Shown one piece after another: positions 20,444 through 31,400 of a DNA stretch of 64,000 nucleotides; the stretch's first letter is position 1, and each line of letters starts with the position of its first letter. The stretch spans positions 18,973,501 through 19,037,500 of the forward strand of contig NC_003283.11 of assembly GCF_000002985.6 (NCBI RefSeq), in the 5' to 3' direction. The notes below the pieces were generated by a model. It saw nothing but the letters and a program-made list of their open reading frames with translations. It was not told the origin of the DNA and searched no databases. Both the position numbers and the translations under genes were made by a program. The stretch comes from Caenorhabditis elegans. Taxonomy: Eukaryota; Nematoda; Chromadorea; Rhabditida; Rhabditidae.

Positions 20444-23400
20444 ATGAGCCCAACGAAGCGATATTCGAATGACGTCGACTGTGAGCTGGCAAAACGGAGC
20501 ATTTGGCTTGTAAAAGTGCCCAGATATTTGTCAGAGCTCTGGGATGCCAACGAGGGAAATGTTGTTGGAAAATTGCAGATTGGAGCGCAGGTAAAATTGG
20601 AAAAAATATTGAAAATCCTGTTGAAAATGCTGAAAATGAAGTTTTTGGCCCAAAAATAGTGTGGAAAATCGGAAAAATCTGAAATTCTGGTCAAAAATGT
20701 GATTTTCAAAGGAAAAAACATCGATTAAATCATAAAAGATATGAAATTTGGGAAAAAATTCAAAAATAAGGTAGAACCGTCGTTTTTTGGACAGAAAAAT
20801 ACCTCAGGTTTTCAAATGAAAAAAATCTGAAAAATGTGGAAAACGGCATTTAATTTTCAATTTAATGACATTTTTCCTCGAAAATCTGAATTTTTGTCTC
20901 AAAAATTGACAAAAATCGATTTTTTGCCGGAAAAACTGGATAATTCCACTGAAAATTTGACATTTAACCAATTTTTCTGTGTTTTACATAAAAATGCACT
21001 GAAGAAGAACCAAGAAATTCGAAATTCTACTGAAAATGCGGAAAAATTCGAAATTATTTTAAGAAAATTAAATTTTAACTGCTTTTTTAAACTCAAAATT
21101 TGAAATTTTCTGCTAAAAATTCAATTTTGATCAAAAAAGCCTGAATTTCTCACCGAAAAATGAAATTTTCTGAAAAAATTGAAAAAAAAAATACACCAGA
21201 AGCTTAGAAAATCGATTTTTCAATGAAATTTTCAGTGGAATTAATTGTTTTTCGGTTGAAAATCGATTTTTCAAGTTAAAACGCTAGTTTTACAGTGAAA
21301 AATGCTCATTTTTAGAGTTTTTTCACGGGAAAAATGCTTAAATTAGGACATTTTTCTCCGAAAACTGAATTTTTGGTTTAAAAATTTAAATTTCAGGTCG
21401 AGCTTCACACCGCCAAAGGTCTCATTCATCCCAAACCAAAAGAGCCCACAGAGGGCTCATCATCTACAGTAACCCAACCAGAAGCCTCGGAAATTCCAAC
21501 AGAATACTCATTTATTCTTCATGACGTCAAATCTCAAACAATGAGCGTTTTATCCGAAGATAAGCAGGGACTCGGTGCAGATGCTCCAATCAAAACTGGA
21601 AAACTGGCAATTGAGGGACGAATTATCAAAAAAGCGGAATGTCGGCCACCGGCCACGTCGAAATATATGAAAATGAAGTTGGCACATATTGTGAAAAATA
21701 CTCAACCAAAGAAAACGGTTAAAATGATTGAAAAAGCGGCTGTGAAGTTTAAGCCCGTGTCTGTACATGCTGAAGATATGATTAAGAGCAAACAGAAGAA
21801 GGATGGAGCTAAAACTTATCGAGCTGATAGAGATGTGCTCCGTGGAGCTCTTTTCAAAGCTTTTGAGAAGCATAGTTTTTATAGGTAAAATACTCGAGAA
21901 AACTACGGAAAATTTGTGTTGTTTTGGCCTTTTTCACTGCAACTTTTTCCTCACGAGGGACGAGGAAAAGTGGTTTCTAGGCCATGGCCGAGGGGAAGAC
22001 AAATTTCAGCGGCCATTTATCTTGCTTTGTTTTCCGCCTGTTTTCTTTCGTTTTTCATCGATTTTTTTCGTTTTTTCTTAATAAAACTGATAAATAAATA
22101 TTTTTTGCAGATGCCAAAACGATTTCCAAGTAAAAAAAAGTGTATTCAGTGGGCAAGCAGCGGTGAAAGTGGGCATTGTAATATGATGGATTACGGGAAT
22201 ACAAAACCTAAACTTTTTCTTAAACATTATACATATGCTGCTTAGATGCTGAAGCTACCTGATTTTCATAACGAGACCGCTGAAAAAGTTTTGAGGTTTC
22301 CAAAATTCAACTTTTTGTGCGAAAATCTCGACTTTTTCACCAAAAAAGTTGAATTTTGAAAACCCTAAAACTTTTTCAGCGGTTTCGTTATGAAAATCAG
22401 GTAATTTCAGCATCTAAGCATCATATGTATCATGTTTCAGAAAAAGTTTAGGTTTTGTATTCCCGTAATCCATCATTTTACATTGACCATTTTCACCACT
22501 GCTTGCCGACTGAATACATAATTTTTTTACTTGGAAATTGTTTTAGCATCTGCAAAAAGTATTTATTTATCAGTTTTATTAAGAAAAAACGGGAAAAGGC
22601 TGTGAAAAACGAAAGAAAACAGGCGGAAAACAAAGCAAGATAAATGGCCGCTGAAACTTGTCGGCCCCTCGGCCATGGCCTAGAAACCACTTTTCCTCGT
22701 CCCTCGTGAGGAAAAAGTTGCAGTGAATTTTTTGAAAGTTTTAATAATGGTGTAGTCGAATTATTTTTATCGCCTTATTAGACTCAAAATTGTCTAAAAA
22801 CACCGAATTTCATAATGAAACTTCTTGAAATCTTTTCAGAAAAGAGTTATGACGGCTCAAAAAATGGTCTAAAATTCGTTAAAATCGGAAATTTGACTTG
22901 TCAAGCGGCTCAAAACTATTTTTTTTTGAAATCACCGTCAAATTTTAAGTTTACAAGTTGATCATCTTGCGTTTTGAACTTGATTAAGGTATTTAAAAAT
23001 CGATAGACGGCGAGATTTTTAATTTTTTCAAACCCAAACTCGCCGTCTATCGATTTTTAAATACCTTAATCAAGTTCAAAACGCAAGATAATCAACTTGT
23101 GAACTTAAAATTTGACGGTGATTTCAAAAACAAATAGTTTTGAGCCGCTTGACAAGTCAAATTTCCGATTTTAACTAATTTTAGACCATTTTTTGAGCCG
23201 TCATAACTCTTTTCTGAAAAGTTTTCAAGAAGTTTCATTATGAAATTCGGTGTTTTTAGACAATTTTGAGTCTAATAAGGCGATTAAAAAAGTCGACTAC
23301 ACCACCTTTAATGTGGTTTTCCCACAAAAAACTACTGGAAATTTGCAGTATTTTGAGCTGATAACGAATTTTTGGGCGCTGCTTAGACAACAAAAACTAC

Positions 23401-24609
23401 AGTTTATTTCATTAAAAACTGGTAAAAATTCTGGAAATTCGAATAGAAACCGATTTTTAAAGTAAATTTTGCCAGAAATCCACAAAAAAATGGCAAAAAT
23501 CGGATAAAATCTGAATTCGAAGATTTTGGGCACTGCTAAAGCTACAAACTACAAGTTTTGGGCGCTGCCAATGAATTTTGATGCCGAGAATTTGAATTTC
23601 TGTTGAAAAAATGAGTAAAAATCTACATTTTTGAAGGTTCATGGTTTTTCACCAAAAAAAACTGCAGAAAACACCGATTTTTAAACAAAATCTCACCGAA
23701 AAATATTAAAAATTGGCGGAAATCGGTTAAAATCGGTTCAAGATCCGAATTTTTACATTTTGGGCGCTGCTTAGACTACAAACTACAAGTTTGGGCGCTG
23801 CTAATTCCATTTTGGGCGCTGCTTAGACTACAAACTACAAGTTTTGGGCGCTGCTGATCCGAATTTTTTGCAATTTTGGGCGATTTTTCAATTAAAAATG
23901 GAAGAAAATCTATATTTTCATTCAAAAAGTGTCAAAATTTTACGTTTTACTCATTTTTAAAGGGATTTTTACAGATTTTCCCAAGAAAAACTGAAAAAAA
24001 TAGGCAAAAATTGACGAAATTCCACGTATTTTGCACCTTTCGTTGAGTTTTTTTAGGAAATTCTACACACAAAAAACTGTAAAAATTGGGTGTTATTTTG
24101 GTATCAATCGATTAAAAACTGCATTTCAACGTTTTGGGCGCTGCTTAGACTACAAACTACAAGTTTTTGGGCGCTGCTAACTACATGAAACCTCGTTTTT
24201 TTGCCAAAATTTCCAAAGTTTTTTCAAAAATCGCACATTTTCGCTAGAAATTTCCGATTTTCAAGCCGAAATATGCGAAAATAATGAAAAATCACACATT
24301 TCTAGTGTATTTTTTGGAATTTTTAACGAGAAACACACTAGTTTCCTCCAAAATTTCTAACTTCTTAGAATTCTGTGCATTTTCGATGAAATTTCGGATT
24401 TTTTGGCTGGCCGCTGCTTAGACTACAAAAACTACAATTTCTCGCATTTCAGACTTCAAGATCTTCAGCAACTCCTTCAACAACCGGTCAGCTACGTCAA
24501 AGAAGTGCTCCAAGAGATTGCCGTCTACAATACTGCTCCACCGCACAAGTCTCTGTGGTGCCTGAAACCGGAATACTGTAACTACAAAGTCAACGCACAA
24601 TCGGAATAA
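20444..24609 (+). CDS. TFIIF beta subunit (RAP30, GTF2F2 orthologue)
   Basis: Three exons: 20444-20590, 21397-21884 and 24453-24609 (263 residues; human 249). Residues 1-50 hold IWLVKVPRYLSELW, then VGKLQIG, the start of the dimerisation barrel that binds TFIIF alpha. Later, GKLAIEGRIIKKAECRPPAT matches the human LEGIVVQRAECRPA strand. DRDVLRGALFKAFEKHSFYR followed by LQDLQQLLQQPVSYVKEVLQ and LKPEY is the C-terminal winged helix that binds DNA. The protein escorts RNA polymerase II to promoters. Residues about 60-80 form a nematode-specific Ser/Thr/Pro-rich loop. The second intron (21885-24452, 2.57 kb) splits the winged helix and contains two big palindromes plus satellite units. Second gene of the candidate operon. 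Confidence 0.95.
21933..22727. mobile_element. 795-bp palindromic element (foldback/MITE-like) in TFIIF beta intron 2
   Basis: The left arm starts TTCACTGCAACTTTTTCCTC at 21933 and its reverse complement ends at 22727 (GAGGAAAAAGTTGCAGTGAA). The arms stay complementary with few mismatches to a centre near 22330, where AAAAAGTTGAATTTTG meets its partner. It includes a CTAGGCCATGGCCGA dyad. No transposase ORF. The structure fits a non-autonomous inverted-repeat element; the family is not identified. Confidence 0.88.
22749..23303. mobile_element. 555-bp near-perfect palindrome beside the first one
   Basis: GGTGTAGTCGA at 22749 pairs with TCGACTACACC ending at 23303, and the arms pair base by base to a short centre near 23026 (flanked by ACTCGCCGTCTATCGATTTT on the right). 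Mismatches are rare, so insertion or correction was recent. No ORF. It lies 21 bp from the first palindrome. Confidence 0.9.
23370..24436. repeat. Scattered GGGCGCTGC units in TFIIF beta intron 2
   Basis: Single or paired units with ACTACAAACTACAAG at about 23372, 23529-23570, 23757-23855, 24131-24180 and 24412, all sense. Between them is AT-rich unique sequence. The last unit ends about 15 bp before the exon 3 acceptor. Confidence 0.9.
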
Positions 24610-24845
24610 TTCCAACTTTTTTTTGGACATTATTATTATTATTTATTTACTATACATCTCTTCTTTTTTAAAAACATGATGAACACTTGTGAATATTGGG
24701 GATTTTTGAATTTTTTTTTTTTTGGATTTCTTCGTTGATTTTGGGTTATTTAGCCCAGTTTTCTATTTATTATCAGATTTTTTTTCGTTTTTTTTCGAGA
24801 AAAATAGGAAAAAAAAATTGATTTTTTACTTCTTTTTTTTTCAGA

Positions 24846-27326
24846 ATGGTCAAATTTCAAATCGAAAAAAAGACGCTTCTGGGCCGCTTGGGCAAAATCG
24901 ACACATGGGGCTCCGTGGAGGTTAACCACCAGACCCCATCCTTTCAAACCTACCTACGAGCCGGACATATTCCCCACCTGACATGGGAAGTTGCTGAGAA
25001 TCAGCTGAAACTCGAACAAACCCACATTTTTCAAATGACGCTCCCAACGCTGGTGTCAAACGCGAAAATTATCGAGAAATTCGGAAAAGGCGCTGCGAAA
25101 TTTTGTGGGATGCCTGCAGGCGCGGCGGTTCACCTGACACCGTTTGACCCGCTTGGAAAGCTTCCCGGAGGGTATAATGACTCGAAATCCGTCGCGATTT
25201 GGACGGCAAACGGAAAAGTTTCGTTGGATGTTAAAATGTGGCGGGAAATTATTAACTCGTTTGGTTGTGGCTCTATTGAGACTCTTGTCGACTATGATAC
25301 ACCGAAAGATGTTGGACAGAAGAAGCTTGTTAAGGCGGTGGATAGGACGAAAACCTTCCAAGAGCAGCTGTTTCAGCAGGTAGCGAAAAAATCAATTAAA
25401 AATTTGAATTTTTCAGGGGAAAAAATGAATGAAAAGCTACATTTTAGCATGAAAATGACTTTTTTTGTGAAAAACTGGTGAAAATTTGGTGAAAATCGGT
25501 TGAAACCTGGATTTTTTTCATTTTGGCGCTGCTAAGACTACAAACTACACAATTTTGGGCGCTGCTAATTCAATTTTGGGCGCTGCTTAGACTACAAACT
25601 ACAATTTTTGGGCGCTGTTAATTCAATTTTGGGCGCTGCTAAGACTACAAACTACAATTTTTTGGGCGCTGCTAATTCAATTTTGGGCGCTGCTAAAGCT
25701 ACAAACTACAATTTTTGGGCGCTGCTAATTCAATTTTGGGCGCTGCTAAAGCTACAAACTACAAGTTTTGGGCGCTGCTAATTCAATTTTGGGCGCTGCT
25801 AAGACTACAAACTACACAATTTTGGGCGCTGCTAATTCAATTTTGGGCGCTGCTTAGACTACAAACTACAATTTTTGGGCGCTGCTAATTCAATTTTGGG
25901 CGCTGCTAAAGCTACAAACTACAATTTTCTCGATTTTGAACTGAAAAATGACTTTTTTCCAGCTTTTTTGAAAGTTTTCACAACTTTTCTCCGAAAAAAT
26001 TGCAAAATAATCGGTGTAAAAGCCTGAATTTTACCAGTTTGGGCGCTGCTTAGACTACAAAAACTACAACTTTTTTGTGTAAAAATCTAAATTTATTGCG
26101 ATTTTCATAGTTTTTACACCAAATTTTCGCAAATTTTCTAGGACGAAAAAGTGAATGGAGAACGAATTGTGTCGCTGGGCGGTGGTTTCAGCAAGTATCA
26201 TCGGAGGAAATGTGCAGTTGACGTTGGATTGGCTGAAAATATTGCTGGATACACTGTCGAATTTCGCGAATTCACAGAGGGAAAGGAAACTGACGATAAG
26301 GAGATGAAAGAGCTCCTGGAGGAGACTTTTGTTCGTTTTTTCACTGAAAATTTGGCTTTTCTGCGAAAAAAAAATAGATGAAAAGAGCATTTTTAACGAT
26401 TTTTGAGGCAATTTCCGCTGAAAATTCATAAAAATTCCATTGAAAATCGTGAATTCCCTCGAAATTGCGAAAAAAATCGGCAATTTTGGTTAATTTTGAG
26501 CGAAAATGTGATTTTGGGCGCTGCTTAGACTACAAACTACAAGTTTTGGGCGCTGCTTAGACTACAAACTACAAGTTTTGGGCGCTGCTAACTACATAAA
26601 ACTTCGTTTTCGACCAAAATTTCCTAATTTTTTCTAAAAATCACTTATTTCCGATAGAAATTTCCGATTTTCAAGCCGAAATATGCGAAAGTTCACCGAA
26701 AATCACACATTTCTGGGCAATTTTTCATTATTTTCCACCAGAAAATCACTAATTTCTTCAAATTTTTGAATTTTCCATAGAATTTCTGCTTGAAAATCCA
26801 AAAACCTGAATTTTTGGCGCTGCTAACCACACAAAAAGCACAATTTCCTCGGATTTTTAACTGAAAATCCCGGATTTCTAGCGGAAATGGTCGATTTTTC
26901 CCCAAAAAATCATGCATTTTTTTCCAGAGCCCACTTCCACCTACAAAACTCCGATGTATCTCAGGACCTTTCAACCCAAAAACCGTGCTTTTCCTCGTCC
27001 AACAAGGAATCGATCTGTTCGACTCGTCATTTCCAGTTAAATTGGCCGAAGAAGGCCACGCGTTCTGTCTTTCAGACGATTTTCCGACGTCTTCGAAATA
27101 TGAAGTAGTGGATTTCAATAATGAGAAGTTCGCCGACGATTTTACCGCACTTTTCGACGGATGCGCCTGCTATACGTGCACAAAATACACTAAAGGATAC
27201 CTACAACACCTTCTGAACACCCGAGAGCTTCTGGCTTCGATTTTATTAGTTATTCATAATATGACAGAGTATGATAAAATGTTTAAGCTTATTCGGAGCT
27301 CGTTGGAGAATTCTGAAGGATTGTGA
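24846..27326 (+). CDS. tgt-2: TGT-2, accessory subunit of tRNA-guanine transglycosylase (QTRT2)
   Basis: Three exons: 24846-25379, 26142-26330 and 26928-27326 (373 residues). The protein follows the QTRT2 order: N-terminal KTLLGRLGKI, then HIPHLTWEV, the middle LRCISGPFNPKTVLFLVQQG with IDLFDSSFP (the barrel repeat seen in transglycosylases), and the zinc site C320-A-C322-Y-T-C325 with H351, at the same 26-residue spacing as the human cysteines and histidine. It pairs with the catalytic subunit to exchange guanine for queuine at position 34 of GUN-anticodon tRNAs, on the mitochondrial surface in mammals. It lacks the catalytic aspartate region, as expected for the accessory subunit. The exon 2 donor TTT|GTTCGT is weak but the only one that keeps phase. 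The start lies two bases after a TTTTCAG acceptor. Third in the candidate operon. Confidence 0.93.
25528..25925. repeat. Compound satellite in tgt-2 intron 1 (further units in intron 2)
   Basis: About 14 alternating units: GGGCGCTGCTAATTCAATTTT and GGGCGCTGCTAA(A/G) joined to a CTACAAACTACA tail, sense orientation. More single units occur at about 26040, 26515-26592 and 26815. One unit is GGGCGCTGTTAATTC (about 25612). Confidence 0.94.
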
Positions 27327-27519
27327 TTGGTTTTTTCAAATTTTTTTTGTTGATTTTATATACTCTATTCTTGTTATTTTTTCACTTGTTGGTTTCTTAA
27401 TTTAATTAAACACCTTTTATTCAGCGTTTTATTGCAATTTTCCCGGTAAAAACTCCGGTTTTTTATATATTTCCTATAATTTTTTCCCTATTTCCCCAAA
27501 ATTCAGCCTAATTTCCCAG

Positions 27520-28288
27520 ATGTCATCGATTTCCTCCTCCTCATCAAATGTCCGAATGGATCGCCGATTCGATTGGGTTGGACCGCCGGATAATTTATCG
27601 AAAATTCGCAAAATTATGTGAGAAAATCCTGAAAAATACGCTGAAAATAAATAATTTTCGCAATTTTTAGCGCTGCCGCACGGAAAAGTGGGCGGAGTTT
27701 GGTGACGCAACACCTCCGCGCACTTTTCCATTTGTTAACGAAAACTAGATTTTAATCAATTTTCGTCGGTTTTCAGCGAAATTTTCCCATATTTTTTGCC
27801 AAAAATCTGTTTTAAAAATTATAATTATTGATTTTCCAGGCTCCGCCGCGTCGATAATGAGTCGGAACTCGAGCGGCAGTATCGGCTGGCTCGGGAAGAG
27901 CTGAATCAGTGGAATTCGGATTTTTGGGCCGAACACAATCAACTGTTCGACCGGCAAAAGTCGGATTTTGTCGAGCGAAAGCAGCAAGAGCTTGGAAGAC
28001 TGGAACACGTGTCGGCGAACGAGCTCAGCGAGTTTTATCGCGATTTTTTGAATGATCGACACGTGGCGATGATGGCCTATAATAAGTGGGTGAAAATGCG
28101 GTGGAAATCGGATAAAATTGATTAAAATTGATGAAAATTCGCGAAAAATCGATTAAAATCCATGAAAATTGCTATTTTTCATGTAAAAAATCAATATTTT
28201 CAGAGAATGGTACCGCCGAAACCTGCAACTGATTTGGCCAGCACTCAAAGTCAACGTTGTCCGATTTTTCCGAATGGCGAGGCGTTAA
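27520..28288 (+). CDS. COA8 (APOPT1) homologue, cytochrome c oxidase assembly factor
   Basis: Three exons: 27520-27617, 27840-28085 and 28204-28288 (142 residues). Landmarks match human COA8: FDWVGPPDNLSKIRK (human WIGPPDKYSNLRP), ELNQWNSDFWAEHNQLF, then ELSEFYRDFLNDRH and AYNKEWYRRNLQLIWPALKV (human YNRDWYKRNF). COA8 acts in mitochondria, where it protects complex IV assembly under oxidative stress. The annotated N-terminus is only about 13 residues (Ser-rich, two Arg) before the conserved core, so the targeting peptide is short or the true start differs; the acceptor TTTCCCAG lies immediately before the ATG, which favours this start. Fourth in the candidate operon. Confidence 0.88.
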
Positions 28289-28455
28289 TTTGTAGATTTT
28301 TTGGGTAGTTTTAGTTGATTTCGTTGCTTTTTCCCCGATAAAAATGGGTTTTTTCTTGATTTTTTATCGTATTTCTTGAATTTTCAACGGGTTTTCCACC
28401 CTAATTTTACCTTTTTCAACCTTTTTTCCACTTTTTTGCCAATTTCCGCATTCAG

Positions 28456-31400
28456 ATGGTCGCTGGAAAACGTACTGGAGCCGCGAAGGGCTCACGCCAC
28501 AACAAGAAATATTGGAGAAAGGGAACGAATATCGATGATATTGAGGATTCGATTCGTAAGTTTATTTTCGAGCGATTGTCGCTGAAAAATCATCGAAATT
28601 TCCAGTATTTTGACGAAAAAACCAAAAATTTCCATTAAACATGGTAATTCTTTCAAAATTGCGACAAAAATCGGCGATTTTGGTTAATTTTGAGCGAAAA
28701 TATGATTTTGGCGCTGCTAAGCTAATTTTAGGCAAAAATTCTCAATTTTTTCACGTTTTTAGGCTAAATTTCACTAATTTTTCCGATTTTCAGACATCAA
28801 ATCCCGTCAGGCAGCAACTGGAGGTGTCATTTCTGAGATGAAAGACGAAGATCTGTTCATTGTCGATCGTACCGCCACCGCCAACAAGCCAGTCGTGCCG
28901 AAACTGACGAAAAAGCAGCAGGCCGCGTTGGAAAAAATCACCAAAAACATCACACAGGAGCATGTCACACTTCCAAAACCATCCACCACATCGAAAATTC
29001 TGAAAAAACCCGCCAAATTGCCACGTGGCAACGCGATTTTGGCGCTGAAAAAGGGGCCAAAAGCAGCGGCGCCGGCGGCGAAAAAGAAGAATTTCGACGT
29101 TTGGACGACTGATTTGACGCCGAAGATTCCGAAATCTAAGCTTGAGAATCAAGAAGCCGCAGAGCATTTTCTGAAAGTTGTGAAGAAAAAGCAGCCGAAA
29201 ACGCCAGGAAAATCGATTACAAGTCTGCTTCCAGCAGTACAAATTGCCGAAGGAGGTGCTTCTTATAATCCAGAAAGTGCAGAATATCAGGAATATGTGG
29301 CGAAAATTGCCGGAGAAGAACAGAAATTGATTGATCACGAGGCGAAGATTAAAGCCGGAATTGAGCCACAGTGGGAGAAGGTGTGTGTAGGCGTTGAGAA
29401 GGAAGAAATTGGCTGGAAATTTGAGAAAAATTGGAGAAAATCCGAGAAAAATGGTCGAAAAATCGAAGAAAATGGCCTAAAAATTGTTGAAATTTAGATT
29501 TTGGCGCTGTTTAGACTACAAAAACTACAAAAAGCAGCTGCTACCAAAATTTTTTGGAGCGATTTAAATGGAAATTTAGCGAAAATAGAGAGAAATCCAA
29601 CTGATTTGCTGAAAAAATTGGCGAAAATCGCAGAAAATAGATGAGAAACAGGAAAATTAGAGAAAAAATTGGCGAAAATTGGTGAAAAACCAGAGAAAAT
29701 ATGAAAAGTCGACGAATTTGGCTCAAAAATTGTTGAAATTCGAGTTTTATTGCTCTGAAAATTGCATTTTCATCTAGAAAATTTGGAAAATAGCGAAATT
29801 TTAACCAAAAAAATCGAGAGAAACTTGAATTTTTGCTCATCTAGAGCCTAAAAACATGAAAATTGTATTTTTTTTGGACGATTTTCAGCCAAAATCGGCA
29901 ATTTTCAGGTGAAAAACAGGAGATTTTGGTCAAATTTTGTCCAAGTACCAACAAATTTTAGATTTTGGGCGCTGCTTAGACTACAAAGACTACAAAATCA
30001 TGGTTTTTTACTCATTTTTCTTGATTTTGAACTAAAAATTGACTTTACTCCAGGTTTTTTTTGGTGAAAAATCAGTGAAAATCTAGATTTTCTCTTAAAA
30101 AATTCCCTAAAAGTGGCGTTTTTCACAACTTTTCCCGAAAAAATTGCACAAAAATAGGTGTAAAAGCCTGATTTTTAACATTTTGGCGTTGCTTTGACTA
30201 CAAAAACGAAAAATTGAAGAAAAATGATGAACAATCGAAGAAAATGACCTAAAAGTCGTTAAAATTTAGATTTTGGCGCTGCTTAGACTACAAAAACTAC
30301 AATTTTTGGCCGCTGCTAACTACAAAGACTACAAAATCATGGTTTTTTGCTCATTTTTCTTGATTTTGAACTAAAAATTGACTTTTCTCCAGCTTTTTTA
30401 GTGAAAAAATCGGTGAAAATCTTGATTTTAATCTTGATTTAAAAAGTGGCGTAAAAGTAACATTTTTCAAAGGTTTTCACAACTTTTCCCGTAAAAATTG
30501 CACAAAAACGGGTGGAAAAGCCTGAATTTTATATTTTTGGAGCTGCTTAGACTACAAAAACTACAAAAAATGGCCAATTTCAGTGGGAAAAATGGGAAAA
30601 TTGTTTTAAAAACGTCATTTTCGAGGGTTTTTTTCGCAGTCAAAAAAGCCAATTTTTAGCTAATTTTTAAGCTGAAAAAGCCTGGAATTTGCTAAAAAAA
30701 AATCCCAAAATTTGCTATCAATTTGAAATTTCCAGGTGACCACAGAGCACGAGCGCTTCTTGGAAATGGCTGAAGGACTCAGAATTCATCCGAAATACGG
30801 AAAAGACGATGAAGAAGAAGAAGAAGCTGGAAATTCTGAAAAATCGATGAAAACTGGTGGAGAAGCGGAGCCAAAGAGCCAACGTGTCGAATGTGACCGT
30901 ATGACAAAAGAGCAAAAGAAAAAGAAGGCAAAAGCACAGAAATTGGATAAAGAAGAGAAGCGTCGGCTTGAGGAAAAGGCCAAGGAGCAGGATTCACATA
31001 ATGTCTATCGGTACGAGCTGAGGAGAAATGCTCGTTTTTAGCCGGAAAATTACAGGAAATTTTGAAGAAATGCTATATATAATTCGAAACAAAAACCTGA
31101 AAATTTGACAAATTTTCACGACGAGAATCGTAGAAAATCCGTAAAATTCAAGTTTTACAATTTTTTTTTGAGAGTATTTGGTGGAAATTCGGAAAAACTT
31201 TCCGCCGAATTTTCCTCTAAAAATCCAAATTTTCTGAAAATCCAAAAAAAAGTTTATTAAATTCTAAAATTAAATTTCAATTTTTTTCAGAATTCCAAAA
31301 TTTCACCACATTTTTATTTAAAATTCGAAAAATTTCCAAAAAAACCGCGAAGTTTCTCCAAAAAAAAATTCAAATTTACTCCAAAAATTCCTAATTTCCA

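Noticed and set aside
22455..22690. Short frames in the first palindrome as a transposase remnant
   Set aside because: The same peptides appear in both arms because the arms are complementary; no catalytic motif or long frame exists.
28790..29338. Minus-strand 182-residue open frame
   Set aside because: Antisense of NOP53 exon 2, which has clear homology and proper splice sites on the plus strand.
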